14,618 nt of DNA from Oehlia diaphana (lineage: Eukaryota; Glomeromycota; Glomeromycetes; Glomerales; Glomeraceae). Shown here piece by piece: positions 1-8,440 of the stretch (positions within the stretch are counted from its first letter, which is position 1; every line of letters starts with the position of its first letter). The DNA lies in NCBI GenBank assembly GCA_003833135.1, contig QZLH01000589.1:1-14618 (forward strand), written 5' to 3'. The notes beneath the pieces were generated by a model. That model searched no databases. It worked only from the letters and a program-made list of their open reading frames with translations, and was not told where the DNA came from. The position numbers and the translations under genes are program-made.

Positions 1-84
1 GTAATAAATGTCCGATATGTATCTGATTAGTCACTGATATATAGGTACCCGATATGTACCCGATAGCATCAATTTTGACCAGTG
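1..84. mobile_element. Terminal part of a TIR-type (Tc1/mariner-like) element or MITE, left end outside the window
   Basis: The segment ends with GACCAGTG at 77-84. Read from the other strand it starts CACTGGTCAAAATTGATGC, a layout like a terminal inverted repeat, and it is followed directly by TA (85-86), the usual target dinucleotide of Tc1/mariner-type elements. Immediately right of the TA the hAT transposase reading frame starts, so this element appears to have inserted into that gene. Its inner part is built of 11-bp repeats, as in subterminal transposase-binding regions. The partner TIR lies left of the window, so family and length cannot be given. The mariner assignment is inference. 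Confidence 0.5.
10..66. repeat. Five 11-bp tandem units, consensus GTACCCGATAT
   Basis: Units read GTCCGATAT (10-18, two bases short), GTATCTGATTA (19-29), GTCACTGATAT (30-40), a 4-bp spacer ATAG, GTACCCGATAT (45-55) and GTACCCGATAG (56-66). They lie just inside the putative terminus at 84, so they are probably subterminal repeats of that element. Confidence 0.7.
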
Positions 85-257
85 TATAGCATATCAAATA
101 AATTTTGTATTTGGTGATATTTTTAAAGAAAATGAAATATTTAAGAGAATTTCTAAGGAAGCAATTTAAATTGTCAGTTTTTTTTATAATTTAACATATT
201 TTACAGGAAATCTATGAGATGAACAAAAAAGAATATATAATAAAATAATCTAATTAA

Positions 258-524
258 TATCACTAGGTGTAAGGTTGTTTGTCTAAACCACTTCAAAATC
301 CTACGATTAGTTTCATCAAAATTTTACTATAGATTTATTATAGTTTTGGCAGAGTTTCAGCAGTTTCAGCATTTATAATAAGTTTTGGCAGTTTCACCTT
401 TCTCCAGAGTTTCGCCAGTTTTTTAATATAACTTTAATATAGTTTTGGCAGAATTTCGCTTTTCGGCAAAACACCATCTTGCTTAAACCCCTAGGTTTTG
501 GCAAGCAACCTTAACCAGGTGATA
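258..524. mobile_element. MITE-like element inserted in the hAT relic
   Basis: Imperfect terminal inverted repeats of about 32 bp: left TATCACTAGGTGTAAGGTTG (from 258) against right, reversed, TATCACCTGGTTAAGGTTGC (from 524). Both continue with about 12 more matching bases ending AAACC; about 27 of 32 agree with one gap. The inside has no ORF but three copies of AGTTTTGGCAG (near 341, 381 and 441), which also echo the TTTTGGCA of the right TIR. TA lies at both outer edges (258-259, 523-524), fitting a TA target duplication; ACTAG at 262-266 and 524-528 is an alternative. It splits the hAT gene directly before its RWNS codons. It is non-autonomous. Confidence 0.7.
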
Positions 525-586
525 CTAGATGGAATTCATATTATTTTTGCTTTTATTCACTTTTAAAAACTCAAACTGCTTTAAAG

Positions 587-671
587 GTAATTAATTAATT
601 TAATTTTAATTATTATCTATTATTAAATTACTAATTAATAAATTAATGAAATTATTATAATTATATTTTAG
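587..671 (+). other. Intron in the hAT relic (85 nt)
   Basis: Donor GTAATT, branch-like ACTAAT near 628 and acceptor ATTTTAG. Removing it joins ..KTQTALK to FLSAKFNPD in phase 0, so splicing signals survive although the coding sequence is dead. Confidence 0.7.
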
Positions 672-1405
672 TTTTTATCTGCAAAATTTAATCCAGATCA
701 TACAAATATCAATTGTACCAATGGTATTTCTAGTATTACAGCTAATAAAAAATTAAAAAAAAGTAATGGAAAACGTAAATTGCCAGATAATATTGCAAAT
801 AATATTAATGACATAAGCTTTTGAAAAAGTTTATTTTCTTTACAAAATTTATTGTATCCTTTATGTGAATTTCTTAATAAATTACAAAAAGACACTACAC
901 GTCTTTATGAAATAATACATTGTTTTGTATATACTACAAAAATTTTTTCTGAATATTATAAACCAGAATTTTCAGAAAAAATAGTAATAAGAATAGAAAG
1001 TAAATGGAAAGATTGAAAGCAGTCACTTCTATTACTTTCTATTGCTCTTCATCCATCCTACAAATTATTAAAATTTAGGTCAATGGTAAATAATTTGACA
1101 TGAACACATATTGAACAATGGTTGAAATATTATTATTTTGTATTTTTGGAATTTTGGCCAAAACAATTTTATCAGAATTGATTGATTATAAGAGAGGTGA
1201 TAATCCATATAATGATGATTCATTCCTTCAATTTCAAGGAAATGTTAAATTTTTGGGAATCAACAATGGGAATTGGCCAAGAATTAGCTAAAGTAGCTAT
1301 TCATATTCATAGTATTTGTATTAATTCTGCTTCAGTTGAGCATTTATGGTCTTCTATGGGTTTTTTTTTCACACTAATAAATAAAATTGTTTAAAGATTT
1401 AATTT

Positions 1406-1469
1406 GTATCTTTATTACATATTATTACATAAATTTTTAAATTATATTAAATTACATTAAATATTTTAG
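1406..1469 (+). other. Probable second intron in the hAT relic (64 nt)
   Basis: Donor GTATCT and acceptor ATTTTAG separate the SSMGF..HTNK..NCLK region from the HKK..VLAISQ region, which are normally contiguous in this family. The exon ends are frameshifted, so the exact donor is less sure than the acceptor. Confidence 0.5.
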
Positions 1470-1949
1470 CATAAAAAAAGTTCTTGCGATAAGTCAAATC
1501 TGTAGTGATATTCTATATCAATGATGAATTAAAGAAGTTAATCAGGCTGATCAACAAATGAAACAACTTCATATTGCAACTCCAATTGCATTAAATAATT
1601 TTGATTACCTTAATGATAAGCTATTACAAAACATTATTAATAGTGAGTGATGATGAAGATGTTAATAATGCAATAAAAAAAAGATATTGTGGATGAAGAA
1701 GAATTAAGTACAAAAGAAAATGAAAACCAATAGAGTTCTATTATTTTTCAATGGATTGAAGAGGTCAATTTTGAAAACTGAGTTGAAGATAGTAATGATG
1801 AAAACTTTTTAAATGATGATTTAATTAATAATTTTTCAGTAGAAATATACAACATTCATCTTGCAGATAATACAAATGCAAAATAGTAATTGTCAACTCT
1901 TTTTATAAGTATTTTAAAGCCACCAGTGTTGTAATAACCAATAATTAAT

Positions 1950-1987
1950 TGATGGATAAATAATTAACTGATGGATAAATAATTAGC
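1950..1987. repeat. Two tandem 19-bp units, TGATGGATAAATAATTAAC
   Basis: 1950-1968 and 1969-1987 differ at one base (AAC against AGC). A partial third copy, CGATAAATACT, follows from 1988. They lie just after the hAT stop codon and may be subterminal repeats of that element. Confidence 0.75.
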
Positions 1988-1989
1988 CG

Positions 1990-3199
1990 ATAAATACTAT
2001 TTATAGTTTAGTTTAGTCACAAGATAATCATATAATAATGAATTTCTTTATTTTCTTATATTTTTAAATTTTCTTTAGTAAAAAAGATAGTAGATAATAG
2101 AAATAATTTTCTTAAAATGTTTTAAATAGGAGTGGTTTTCAACAAGATTTCTACAGTTCTGAATTCCGCAGTTCATAATAAAAATTTTTATTCATTTTTA
2201 TATTAAAAACATAACACATTCTTTTAACCTTTTTCTTATGAGTAAAAAGTGCAATATTAATTATTTTTTTTTCATAAAATATGGAAGAACTATTGCAAAT
2301 TGAAATTTTGGTAAGAATTTTGATTTTCATATTAACTTTTATTTCTAACCAAGCATTATTTTACGAACTTTGTACTATGTCGTAACATGAGGTAAATTTT
2401 ATCTTATGGACGATGGGTGTCACAGTGTATACTGGATTTTTTTAAATAATTAATTATAATAAATTGAGTGTATCTTGTAAAAAACTCACTTTGTAAAATT
2501 AATAAACTCAATTTAATTTTGAAATATAATTTCAATCTTTATTCACTTTATTTAATTTATAATTATAATTGAACTAATTTTTTACAAAATCTATAAAAAA
2601 TAAAAAAAACTACTAACCTAAAGAAAAAAGAATAAATTTAATGAATAGATAAAATATAAATACAAAATGGGATCAACTTTTAAACCAAAATCTAACAAAA
2701 ATATAAAAGAAATTAATTAAATGAAGTGATAATAAGAAAAATAAAAAAAAATAATTAACAGTTAAACTACTGTACCAACTAACAAATTCAAAAACTTTCT
2801 TGATGCTTATATCTTTGGCTAATTGGTTTATACTGGATACTTTTTTTATTAAAAGTAAAAAGATAAGCAGCTACAAATCAAAATCACTCTCTTAAAAAGC
2901 TGAAATGCTATTGTTGGATGAATTAGAAAAAGAAATAAATCAAATAAATTGAACTAACAAATAAAAGAAAAAAAAATGAAACAAAAAAAAGTTTTTTTAT
3001 TAATAAATAATATTGTGAGATTTGTTAGGTTCAAATATTAAATGAGATTCTAATCATATTTGAATCTAACATTTACATGTAGATATAAAAAAAAAGATTT
3101 AAAAAACGCTATACTAAGCTATATAATAAAGTCATAAGTCATAGACTTTAGAAATGCATGTCATATGATATGATAAGTCATATAAGTCATATAGGTCAT
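1990..3199. other. AT-rich intergenic stretch without a recognisable gene
   Basis: No frame on either strand gives a sustained or familiar protein. The stretch contains a 16-bp inverted repeat (3023-3071), 9-bp repeats (3175-3201) and a short direct repeat TATACTGGAT (about 2427 and 2829). It may include the untranslated 3' end of the hAT element. Confidence 0.6.
3023..3071. repeat. Inverted repeat with 16-bp arms
   Basis: TGTTAGGTTCAAATAT (3023-3038) pairs with ATATTTGAATCTAACA (3056-3071), with one mismatch that would be a G-U pair in RNA and a 17-nt loop. It could be a MITE end or a chance foldback. Confidence 0.6.
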
Positions 3200-3201
3200 G
3201 T
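3175..3201. repeat. Three tandem 9-bp units, AAGTCATAT
   Basis: AAGTCATAT (3175-3183), AAGTCATAT (3184-3192) and AGGTCATGT (3193-3201). Two shorter AAGTCAT copies lie at 3129-3142. The array adjoins the 5' edge of the Helitron relic and may mark its breakpoint. Confidence 0.65.
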
Positions 3202-3900
3202 GCCAACACTGACTAATATAGAATATTGATCATTCAAATATTTTCTGTTATTTCAGTATATAAACTTTCTGAAAGGTAATACATATATTGTGAAAAATTA
3301 TTAATTTTTCACAAGATGTGCAGGAGTTTGTAATATGTCTTTTGCATAATTCATTATTATTGGATTTACTTATTGTTCAATATTATACTAAAGATAGATC
3401 TAACTTTTGTGACTTTCAAATTTATCAGAGAAAAGTAATATAAGCGATTCAGTGGTTAAAACTTAAAAGCCAATAATATATATTATTATAATATTAATAT
3501 TAATAATAATATTTTGCAAAATTTATTTGAAAATAGATCAATTGCAGAGCAATTTTCACAAATTCTAAATGATAGAATTTATCATAAAAAAGAAAGATAA
3601 AGTGAACAATATGAAAATTTGATTAAAGATGATAAAACTCTTTCACTTTGCAAATATTTGTTCTTTTATTTTCTACCAGGTATAGTAAAGACAGTACAAT
3701 AAAATTCTATATTAAATGCAGCATAATTATTCTTTGTGTAAAAATTGGCCACATAACAAAAATATTCTGATTGATGAGTTTTATACTTCCAGATGTATGG
3801 TATGTGCATTCACTACACTTTATTCTTAGTGCACTGCAGACTTTAATATACACCAAATAAAAGAAATAAAACTAGAAGAATATTTACAAAATTCCCCTTT
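3200..3900 (+). pseudogene. Helitron replicase-helicase, N-terminal (DUF6570 / pre-Rep) fragment, degenerate
   Basis: Read through frameshifts, this is the region upstream of the Rep domain in fungal Helitron proteins. In order: LTNIE then ILIIQIFSVISVYKL (3209-3271), matching the family pattern LT.IEEMLIAR..PV.SVY.L; INFSQDVQEFV.CL (3297-3338), matching INFPQDVQEF; FCDFQI..RKVI then IQWLK (3405-3460), like NFRDF.VRR.KV..AL.WLK; ILQNLFENRSIAEQFSQI (3513-3566); and NWPHNKN.LIDEFYTSRCMVCAFTTLYS then ADF..HQIKEIKLEEYLQ (3745-3889), like the INEF..PGY...AFPTLYP..ADL segment. It stops before the Rep and helicase domains. Stops at 3441, 3600, 3699 and 3819 and frameshifts near 3224, 3290, 3470 and 3740 show that it is dead. 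The family call comes from remembered family patterns without a search. Confidence 0.75.
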
Positions 3901-3902
3901 TT

Positions 3903-4110
3903 AAATGTTAGTTCATTTATTTCTGATGTATATCTTCTTTATTTGCTTTACCATTCACTAAATATCCTTTTTGTTTTTGTTGTTGTGACCATCTGTTACT
4001 TATGTGCTATGTTAAAGATGCGTTGTAGTCCTGATTATTCTTGTGAAGATTACCCAGAGCTTGGCATTTTTCCTTCTCTTTCATTCTTACTATGTGTGTA
4101 ACTTTATTTA
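3903..4110 (-). pseudogene. Unrecognised degraded coding frame
   Basis: On the minus strand one frame reads KCQALGNLHKNNQDYNASLT, a TAG, HISNRWSQQQKQKGYLVNGK, ANKEDIHQK, a TAA, MN, a TAA and HLKRG. Composition is protein-like (Gln/Asn/Lys-rich, mixed residues) and less AT-biased than its surroundings, and all three stops would be Gln codons after one C-to-T change. It begins exactly where the Helitron relic stops, on the opposite strand. No family is recognised; it could be chance. Confidence 0.25.
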
Positions 4111-5530
4111 TCATCTTGTATAACTTTCGTTATTTTTTGTTTAGACCAGCTAAAGAAAAACTTCCTCTAATAATAAATTTTTTAAAAATTTTATATAAAA
4201 TATATATTATAAATTTATATTCATTAAATATATTATTTACAAATTACTTTAATCATTCTATTATTAATAATAATAAAATTATTTATATAAAAAATTAAAT
4301 TTACAAGATTTTATTATAAAATACTAGTAAAATTATTATCAGATATAGAAATTATAAATAATTTATTGGTTTAAATATACATAGAATTGGAAATTTTTAA
4401 GGCTTTAAATTAAAAATTAAATATTTTTATTAAAAGAAACTTTTTATTATATTAATTCAGTTCAATATAAAGAATAAAAGAAATCTTTAATTTTTATAAA
4501 TACTGTATTCATTATAATGAATAAAAATAGTTAGAACTAAAGGTTTATTATAATAAGCTTTGAACTATACTTATAATAAAATAAATACTAGTAATTAATC
4601 AAATTAATTAAATAGTTTGTTAATAGAAATCTATTTGATGTTAGAAATATCATATATGCCAATTTCTGAAATTTAGCTTTTGCATCAAAAAAATTAATTT
4701 TATCATGTAAGTACAAATTACCAGATATACAAAAATAATAGATTAATATTAACTAATATGAATAAAATTGATTATCATATGATTTTTTTTTTTTTTAAAT
4801 ATAATGTCAATAAAATTTAAAAAATCAGAATAAAATTATTGTGATAAAATTTTAAATAACTTGATATATATATATGCTAGACAAATAAATTTATATTCAT
4901 TTGAAAGAAGAAAAAAAAACCTATTTAATAAATCTAAAATCACATAAATTGAATTACTGATTGTTGAGTAAATGCGTTCAGTATAATTATTTTTAATTTA
5001 ACTTTGATTGTTAATATTTCTGTATATAGTGATTCAATCTGAATGATCTTTAATTATTAAGATAAAGTATATTCTCACCTTTTAAATGAATATAAATTAT
5101 TTGATTAATATATATAAATGCTGAGATATTAACAAATATGTAAATTGCATAAAATCTGATATAAATAAATTTTTAAAGTTACATTTCTTACTAAAAAATT
5201 ATTTTCACAAAAGATTTTGAATAATTATTACTTTATTTAACGATAATTATTCATTATTTAAGGTTTAATTGAATAAAACTATTAAAATAAATATCAAAAA
5301 ATAGAAGACAATTAGTATAAAATTAGTTTAATAAAAAATAAAAAAAACTTTCAAAAATCTTATATCATAGTTTATATTTTATTATAATAAATATTTTACA
5401 GAAAAAAAAAGAGAAACTAAAGATAAAAACAAATAAAAAATAATTTTTTTATAAATAAAAAATATTTATATATTTTTTCTTTTACTTACTGTTTAAAAAT
5501 AATCACTTTATATATTTAAAAACTTTTTAA
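4111..5530. other. Extremely AT-rich intergenic stretch
   Basis: It is dominated by short A/T words, with no plausible ORF, RNA gene or element end seen. The 68-codon frame at 4092-4298 is Asn/Ile/Tyr/Lys-rich, as expected from AT-rich noise. Confidence 0.65.
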
Positions 5531-5533
5531 CAA

Positions 5534-5566
5534 AAAAGTGATTAAAAAGTGATTGAAAAGTGATTG
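5534..5566. repeat. Three tandem 10-11-bp units, AAAAGTGATTG
   Basis: AAAAGTGATT (5534-5543), then AAAAGTGATTG at 5545-5555 and 5556-5566. An inverted AATCACTTT lies about 30 bp upstream, so the DNA could form a small foldback. Confidence 0.7.
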
Positions 5567-5640
5567 AAGAAAAAAGCAGTAATTATCATTGTTTTTAAAT
5601 ATAATTTAATTTTTTTTTTTATTTTCTGATAAATTTGGAT

Positions 5641-5779
5641 CATTTGAACTATACATGCCACCCAAATTATTTTAACACTTTACATAGTAAATTATATATA
5701 AACTAAATAAATTATGGCATTTCAAATTATAATTATGACATCCCAAAATAATTTGGGTAGCATATATAATTTGAACATG
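5641..5779. repeat. Inverted repeat, about 34-bp arms, 71-nt spacer
   Basis: The left arm (5641-5673) ends GCCACCCAAATTATTTT. The right arm (5745-5779) starts AAAATAATTTGGGTAGC and is its reverse complement with about 27 of 33 positions matching. The inner 17 bp match except for one base. The layout resembles a small foldback or MITE; no coding sequence lies inside. Confidence 0.6.
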
Positions 5780-5846
5780 TAATACATATTTAATTTAAGT
5801 TTGTAAACACAATTTTTATTAAATGAATAAATTTTTATAAAATTTA

Positions 5847-6196
5847 AATTTTGGCTAATTTTACAGGTTGGTAAATATGTATTATATATAAGAATTCTTT
5901 GTAAATCTATGTTATAAAGGTTAATAAATAGTAATTTTTTATAATAATTAAATAAATCACTTATACAGTACATATAACCTAGTTGCAACAAAAAAAAATT
6001 TAAATTTTTTATATTATGTAATATTTAACCCTATAATTTTATTGATCAGATTTATTTAATTTTTAAAATTATAATTCTTAATTCTAGCCAAAATTATTAT
6101 ATATATTTTTAGCCAAATTTATATAGTTAATAATTAAAAGAAAGTAATTTTAACCAGATTTACATGTAATTCTGGCCAGAATAAAATGGCCAAATA
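5847..6196. mobile_element. Candidate degenerate MITE
   Basis: ATTTTGGCTAATTTTACAGG near 5847 is roughly repeated, inverted, at 6177-6196 (reversed ATTTGGCCATTTTATTCTGG), about three quarters identical. Further TAGCCAAA copies lie at about 6087 and 6110, and a perfect 14-bp palindrome ATTCTGGCCAGAAT at 6169-6182. No ORF. The clustered GGC/GCC words stand out in otherwise A/T-only sequence. Boundaries and family are uncertain. Confidence 0.35.
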
Positions 6197-7829
6197 TTTA
6201 ATTTAATAGTAAATATTTCAACTTTGAATTGCTACTACTTTATTAAAAAATACTTTACAGGAAATTTAAAAACATAGTTTTATTAAGCTTAATTTGGTTT
6301 ATCATTGTATGTTTATACTTTATATTTATCTTTTTTTTTTTTGAATGAATAGTAATAATTTAAATTTCATCAAATTTAATTGCTGGGACTAAGTTGTATG
6401 CATTGTATGACTTTGTTGAATTTGTGAAAATCATGTGACTGTTAAATCACATGATAAACATTTTTAAATCGTTACTTTTTCATTACTTTTAATAATTAAA
6501 GAAACTTTTTTTTTTTAATACTGATATAAAGGAGAAAATCCTGAAGGTTATTTTATTTAGAATACTTGTATAATGTAATAATACAAATAATGTAATGAAA
6601 AGATACAGTATTAGAATATAATAAAAAATATAGAAAAATTCGACCAAAATTACAGCAGTCAAGGTTTATTAGTAAGAAAATTCACGTGAAATCAAATAAA
6701 TCGTTGGGTTTATAATCTAAATCTTTTTAATCTAAATCTTAAAAAATCTACAGCAAAACGCGTTTCAAAAGTTTTTTAAATATTAAAGTTCGTCAAGGAT
6801 ACACATACGTATCATAAAATTTAATAAATGGCGTATTACACATATCTGTTAAAGCACATTCAAACATATTCAACATATTCAAACATATTGAAACATATTC
6901 AATACAAAAAAAAATTTTTTTTTTTTTTTTGACAAAAGGCAAATTGTCCCAATTCACAGATGGTAATTTTAATGAAAACTTTAAAAAATTTTTTTAAATA
7001 CAATATATTATTATATGCATTACCGTCAGTGCCGTCAATGTCGTGTATACCGTATATACATACAATAAAACGACAAATAGTAATAACAGATAAAAGAGAA
7101 TATATATGGAAGTTCCCAAGTTTGAATTTCAAATTGAATATTGAATACAATATTTATTTGCTAATAATTTTTTTTTTTTTTTTTTTTTAAAAAATAACAT
7201 TTGTCGCGAATTTTTTCACGTTCTTTTTTTTGATTTATTGATGATAATCTCAATTTTTTTTTTTTGACAAGCACGGGAAATAAATATTTTTATGCAATTA
7301 TTACATTTATTATCATTTGTTTATAAAAATAATTACTTATTTAGATAAAAAAAAAAAGTATTTGAATGACACTTTAAAAGGATATTTTTTATTAGTAATC
7401 AAAAATTATCTATAAAAATAATTTTTATTCTTTTAAAGAAAAAAAGAATTTAAGAATCTTTTTTTTTCTTTATTCTTTTCTTTCATATCTAATTTAATAT
7501 ATATAGTTATAAAAAAAAAAAAATATTAAATAACTATTTTGTATTGTTTCATAGAACAAAATAAACGGGGGGATTGAATACAATGACTTATCTGTCTCAG
7601 ATTTTACCTATTTTTGACATATGCAAGCTATCATTAAGCTTATAAAAAAAACATCCCCGGATTAATAAATATTTGATGCACAATTACGAAAATGGTCTTT
7701 TTCGAATTTTTAAGTGATAAAATAACAATAATTAAGGACCAACAATAAATAAATAATAAACAAGAAGATCCTATATTAAATTGTAAAATGTTGCAATAAA
7801 AAACGAAATTTCGAAAGTTTTAAAGAAAC
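6197..7829. other. Intergenic stretch without a supported gene
   Basis: Two small frames overlap on opposite strands at 6899-7190. Both include translated homopolymers, show no motif and look like chance. The stretch also has a 9-bp inverted repeat ATCATGTGA/TCACATGAT (6430-6438 and 6447-6455), a palindrome TTCACGTGAA (6681-6690) and a T21 run (7168-7188). Confidence 0.55.
6681..6690. promoter_or_regulatory. Palindromic CACGTG (E-box) site
   Basis: TTCACGTGAA is a perfect 10-bp palindrome around CACGTG, the core bound by bHLH factors such as fungal Cbf1. No gene start lies close by, so its function is unknown. Confidence 0.25.
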
Positions 7830-7941
7830 AAAAAAAAAAAAAAAAAAAATAAAAAAAAAAAAAAAAAAAAAAAAGAAATTATTAAATATACAAAAAAAAA
7901 AAAAAAAACCCAAAAGGGTCGTCTCTTTTAAGAAAAATCCG

Positions 7942-7982
<41 letters not shown>

Positions 7983-7990
7983 AAAATAAA

Positions 7991-8027
<37 letters not shown>

Positions 8028-8040
8028 AATAAATAAAAAA
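7830..8040. repeat. Poly-A block of about 210 bp
   Basis: Near-continuous adenine runs, the longest A37 at 7944-7980, broken by TAAA and GAAATT words. One unique island at 7908-7943 contains ACCC-AAAA-GGGT (7908-7919), a 4-bp foldback. The exact run length in an assembly should be treated as unreliable. Confidence 0.9.
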
Positions 8041-8193
8041 AATAAAAAGAAGAAGGAATTATTACATGTACCATATAATAAGTAATAAACAGTAATATCA
8101 AGTTTTTATAAAATAGATATCATATAGATAGCGGAAACAATGCCTAGTCGTATTATATATTTATGCATTAATGAATCAAATTAAACGAATTCG

Positions 8194-8436
8194 GTTACAC
8201 ACTTACACACTTACACTATCAACACTATCAAACCAAATCATCAGAAACCATGACGCGAGATTTGGTAACAATCACGTGATAGATTTTTTTGTTGAAACTC
8301 TCCCCCTTAAACGAATGGTATCATTATAAAAAATTCGAAGGAATAACTGAAAATTCTTTAAATTCTTTTTACTATTGTTTAACAATTTACGCAGTAAAAG
8401 AATATTAATAGTTACACACTTAAACACGATTGGCTA
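8194..8436. promoter_or_regulatory. Promoter-like island without an assigned gene
   Basis: Less AT-rich than its surroundings. It contains a direct repeat GTTACACACTTA (8194-8205 and 8411-8422), tandem TTACACAC (8195-8210), tandem ACACTATCA (8213-8230), a perfect palindrome ATCACGTGAT (8271-8280, E-box core), TATAAAA (8325-8331) and ATTGG, an inverted CCAAT box (about 8429). No ORF of note follows on either strand, so it could serve a noncoding transcript or be a decayed promoter. The motifs are seen; promoter function is inference. Confidence 0.25.
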
Positions 8437-8440
8437 ATAA

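Larger units (their letters stand above)
85..1934 (+). pseudogene. hAT-family transposase, degenerate, interrupted by a MITE
   Basis: This is the relic of a cut-and-paste hAT transposase missing its N-terminal third (BED finger and first catalytic Asp). Segments in order: 87-257 reads IAYQIN..FGDIF then FFYN.TYFTG and DEQKR; 524-586 reads TRWNSYYFCFYSLLKTQ, the hAT RWNS motif; 672-1175 has LQNLLYPLCEFLNKLQKD, SIALHPSYKL and IEQWLKYYY; 1230-1370 reads NFWESTMGIGQEL then SICINSASVEHLWSSMGF, the C-terminal hAT dimerisation motif; 1477-1934 is an acidic tail ending KPPVL-stop. It is dead: in-frame stops at 167, 215, 251, 822, 1014 and 1101, frameshifts near 1175, 1245, 1370, 1475 and 1640, and Tyr where the family's C..H histidine is expected (92-94). 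Many stops fit C-to-T or G-to-A changes of CAA, CGA or TGG codons. The family call is firm; the exact 3' end is not. Confidence 0.85.

Noticed and set aside
200..206. Intron acceptor TTTTACAG before 207 in the hAT gene
   Set aside because: The transposase frame reads straight through this point (FFYN.TYFTG to DEQKR), so no intron is needed.
672..1175. TGA read as tryptophan (alternative genetic code)
   Set aside because: The same relic also carries TAA stops and frameshifts, and the intact RhoGEF gene uses the standard code with TGG for Trp, so decay explains it better.
1924..3211. CAGTGTTG at 1924 and CAACACTG at 3204 as hAT-type terminal inverted repeats of one element
   Set aside because: The 8-bp flanks do not match, the match ends after 8 bp, the left copy lies in the hAT tail codons and the right copy lies in Helitron coding sequence.
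3290..3312. Palindrome GTGAAAAATT-ATT-AATTTTTCAC as a regulatory hairpin
   Set aside because: It coincides with Helitron codons for INFS and probably arose by chance in A/T-rich coding sequence.
5722..5991. 89-codon minus-strand frame
   Set aside because: Asn/Ile/Leu/Tyr composition typical of AT-rich noise; it overlaps the inverted repeat and candidate MITE.
6899..7190. Two overlapping frames of 83 (minus) and 76 (plus) codons
   Set aside because: They occupy the same DNA on opposite strands, run into poly-A or poly-T, and show no motif or codon bias.
7908..7919. ACCC-AAAA-GGGT foldback as a terminator
   Set aside because: A 4-bp stem within poly-A is too short to mean anything, and eukaryotic genes do not end this way.
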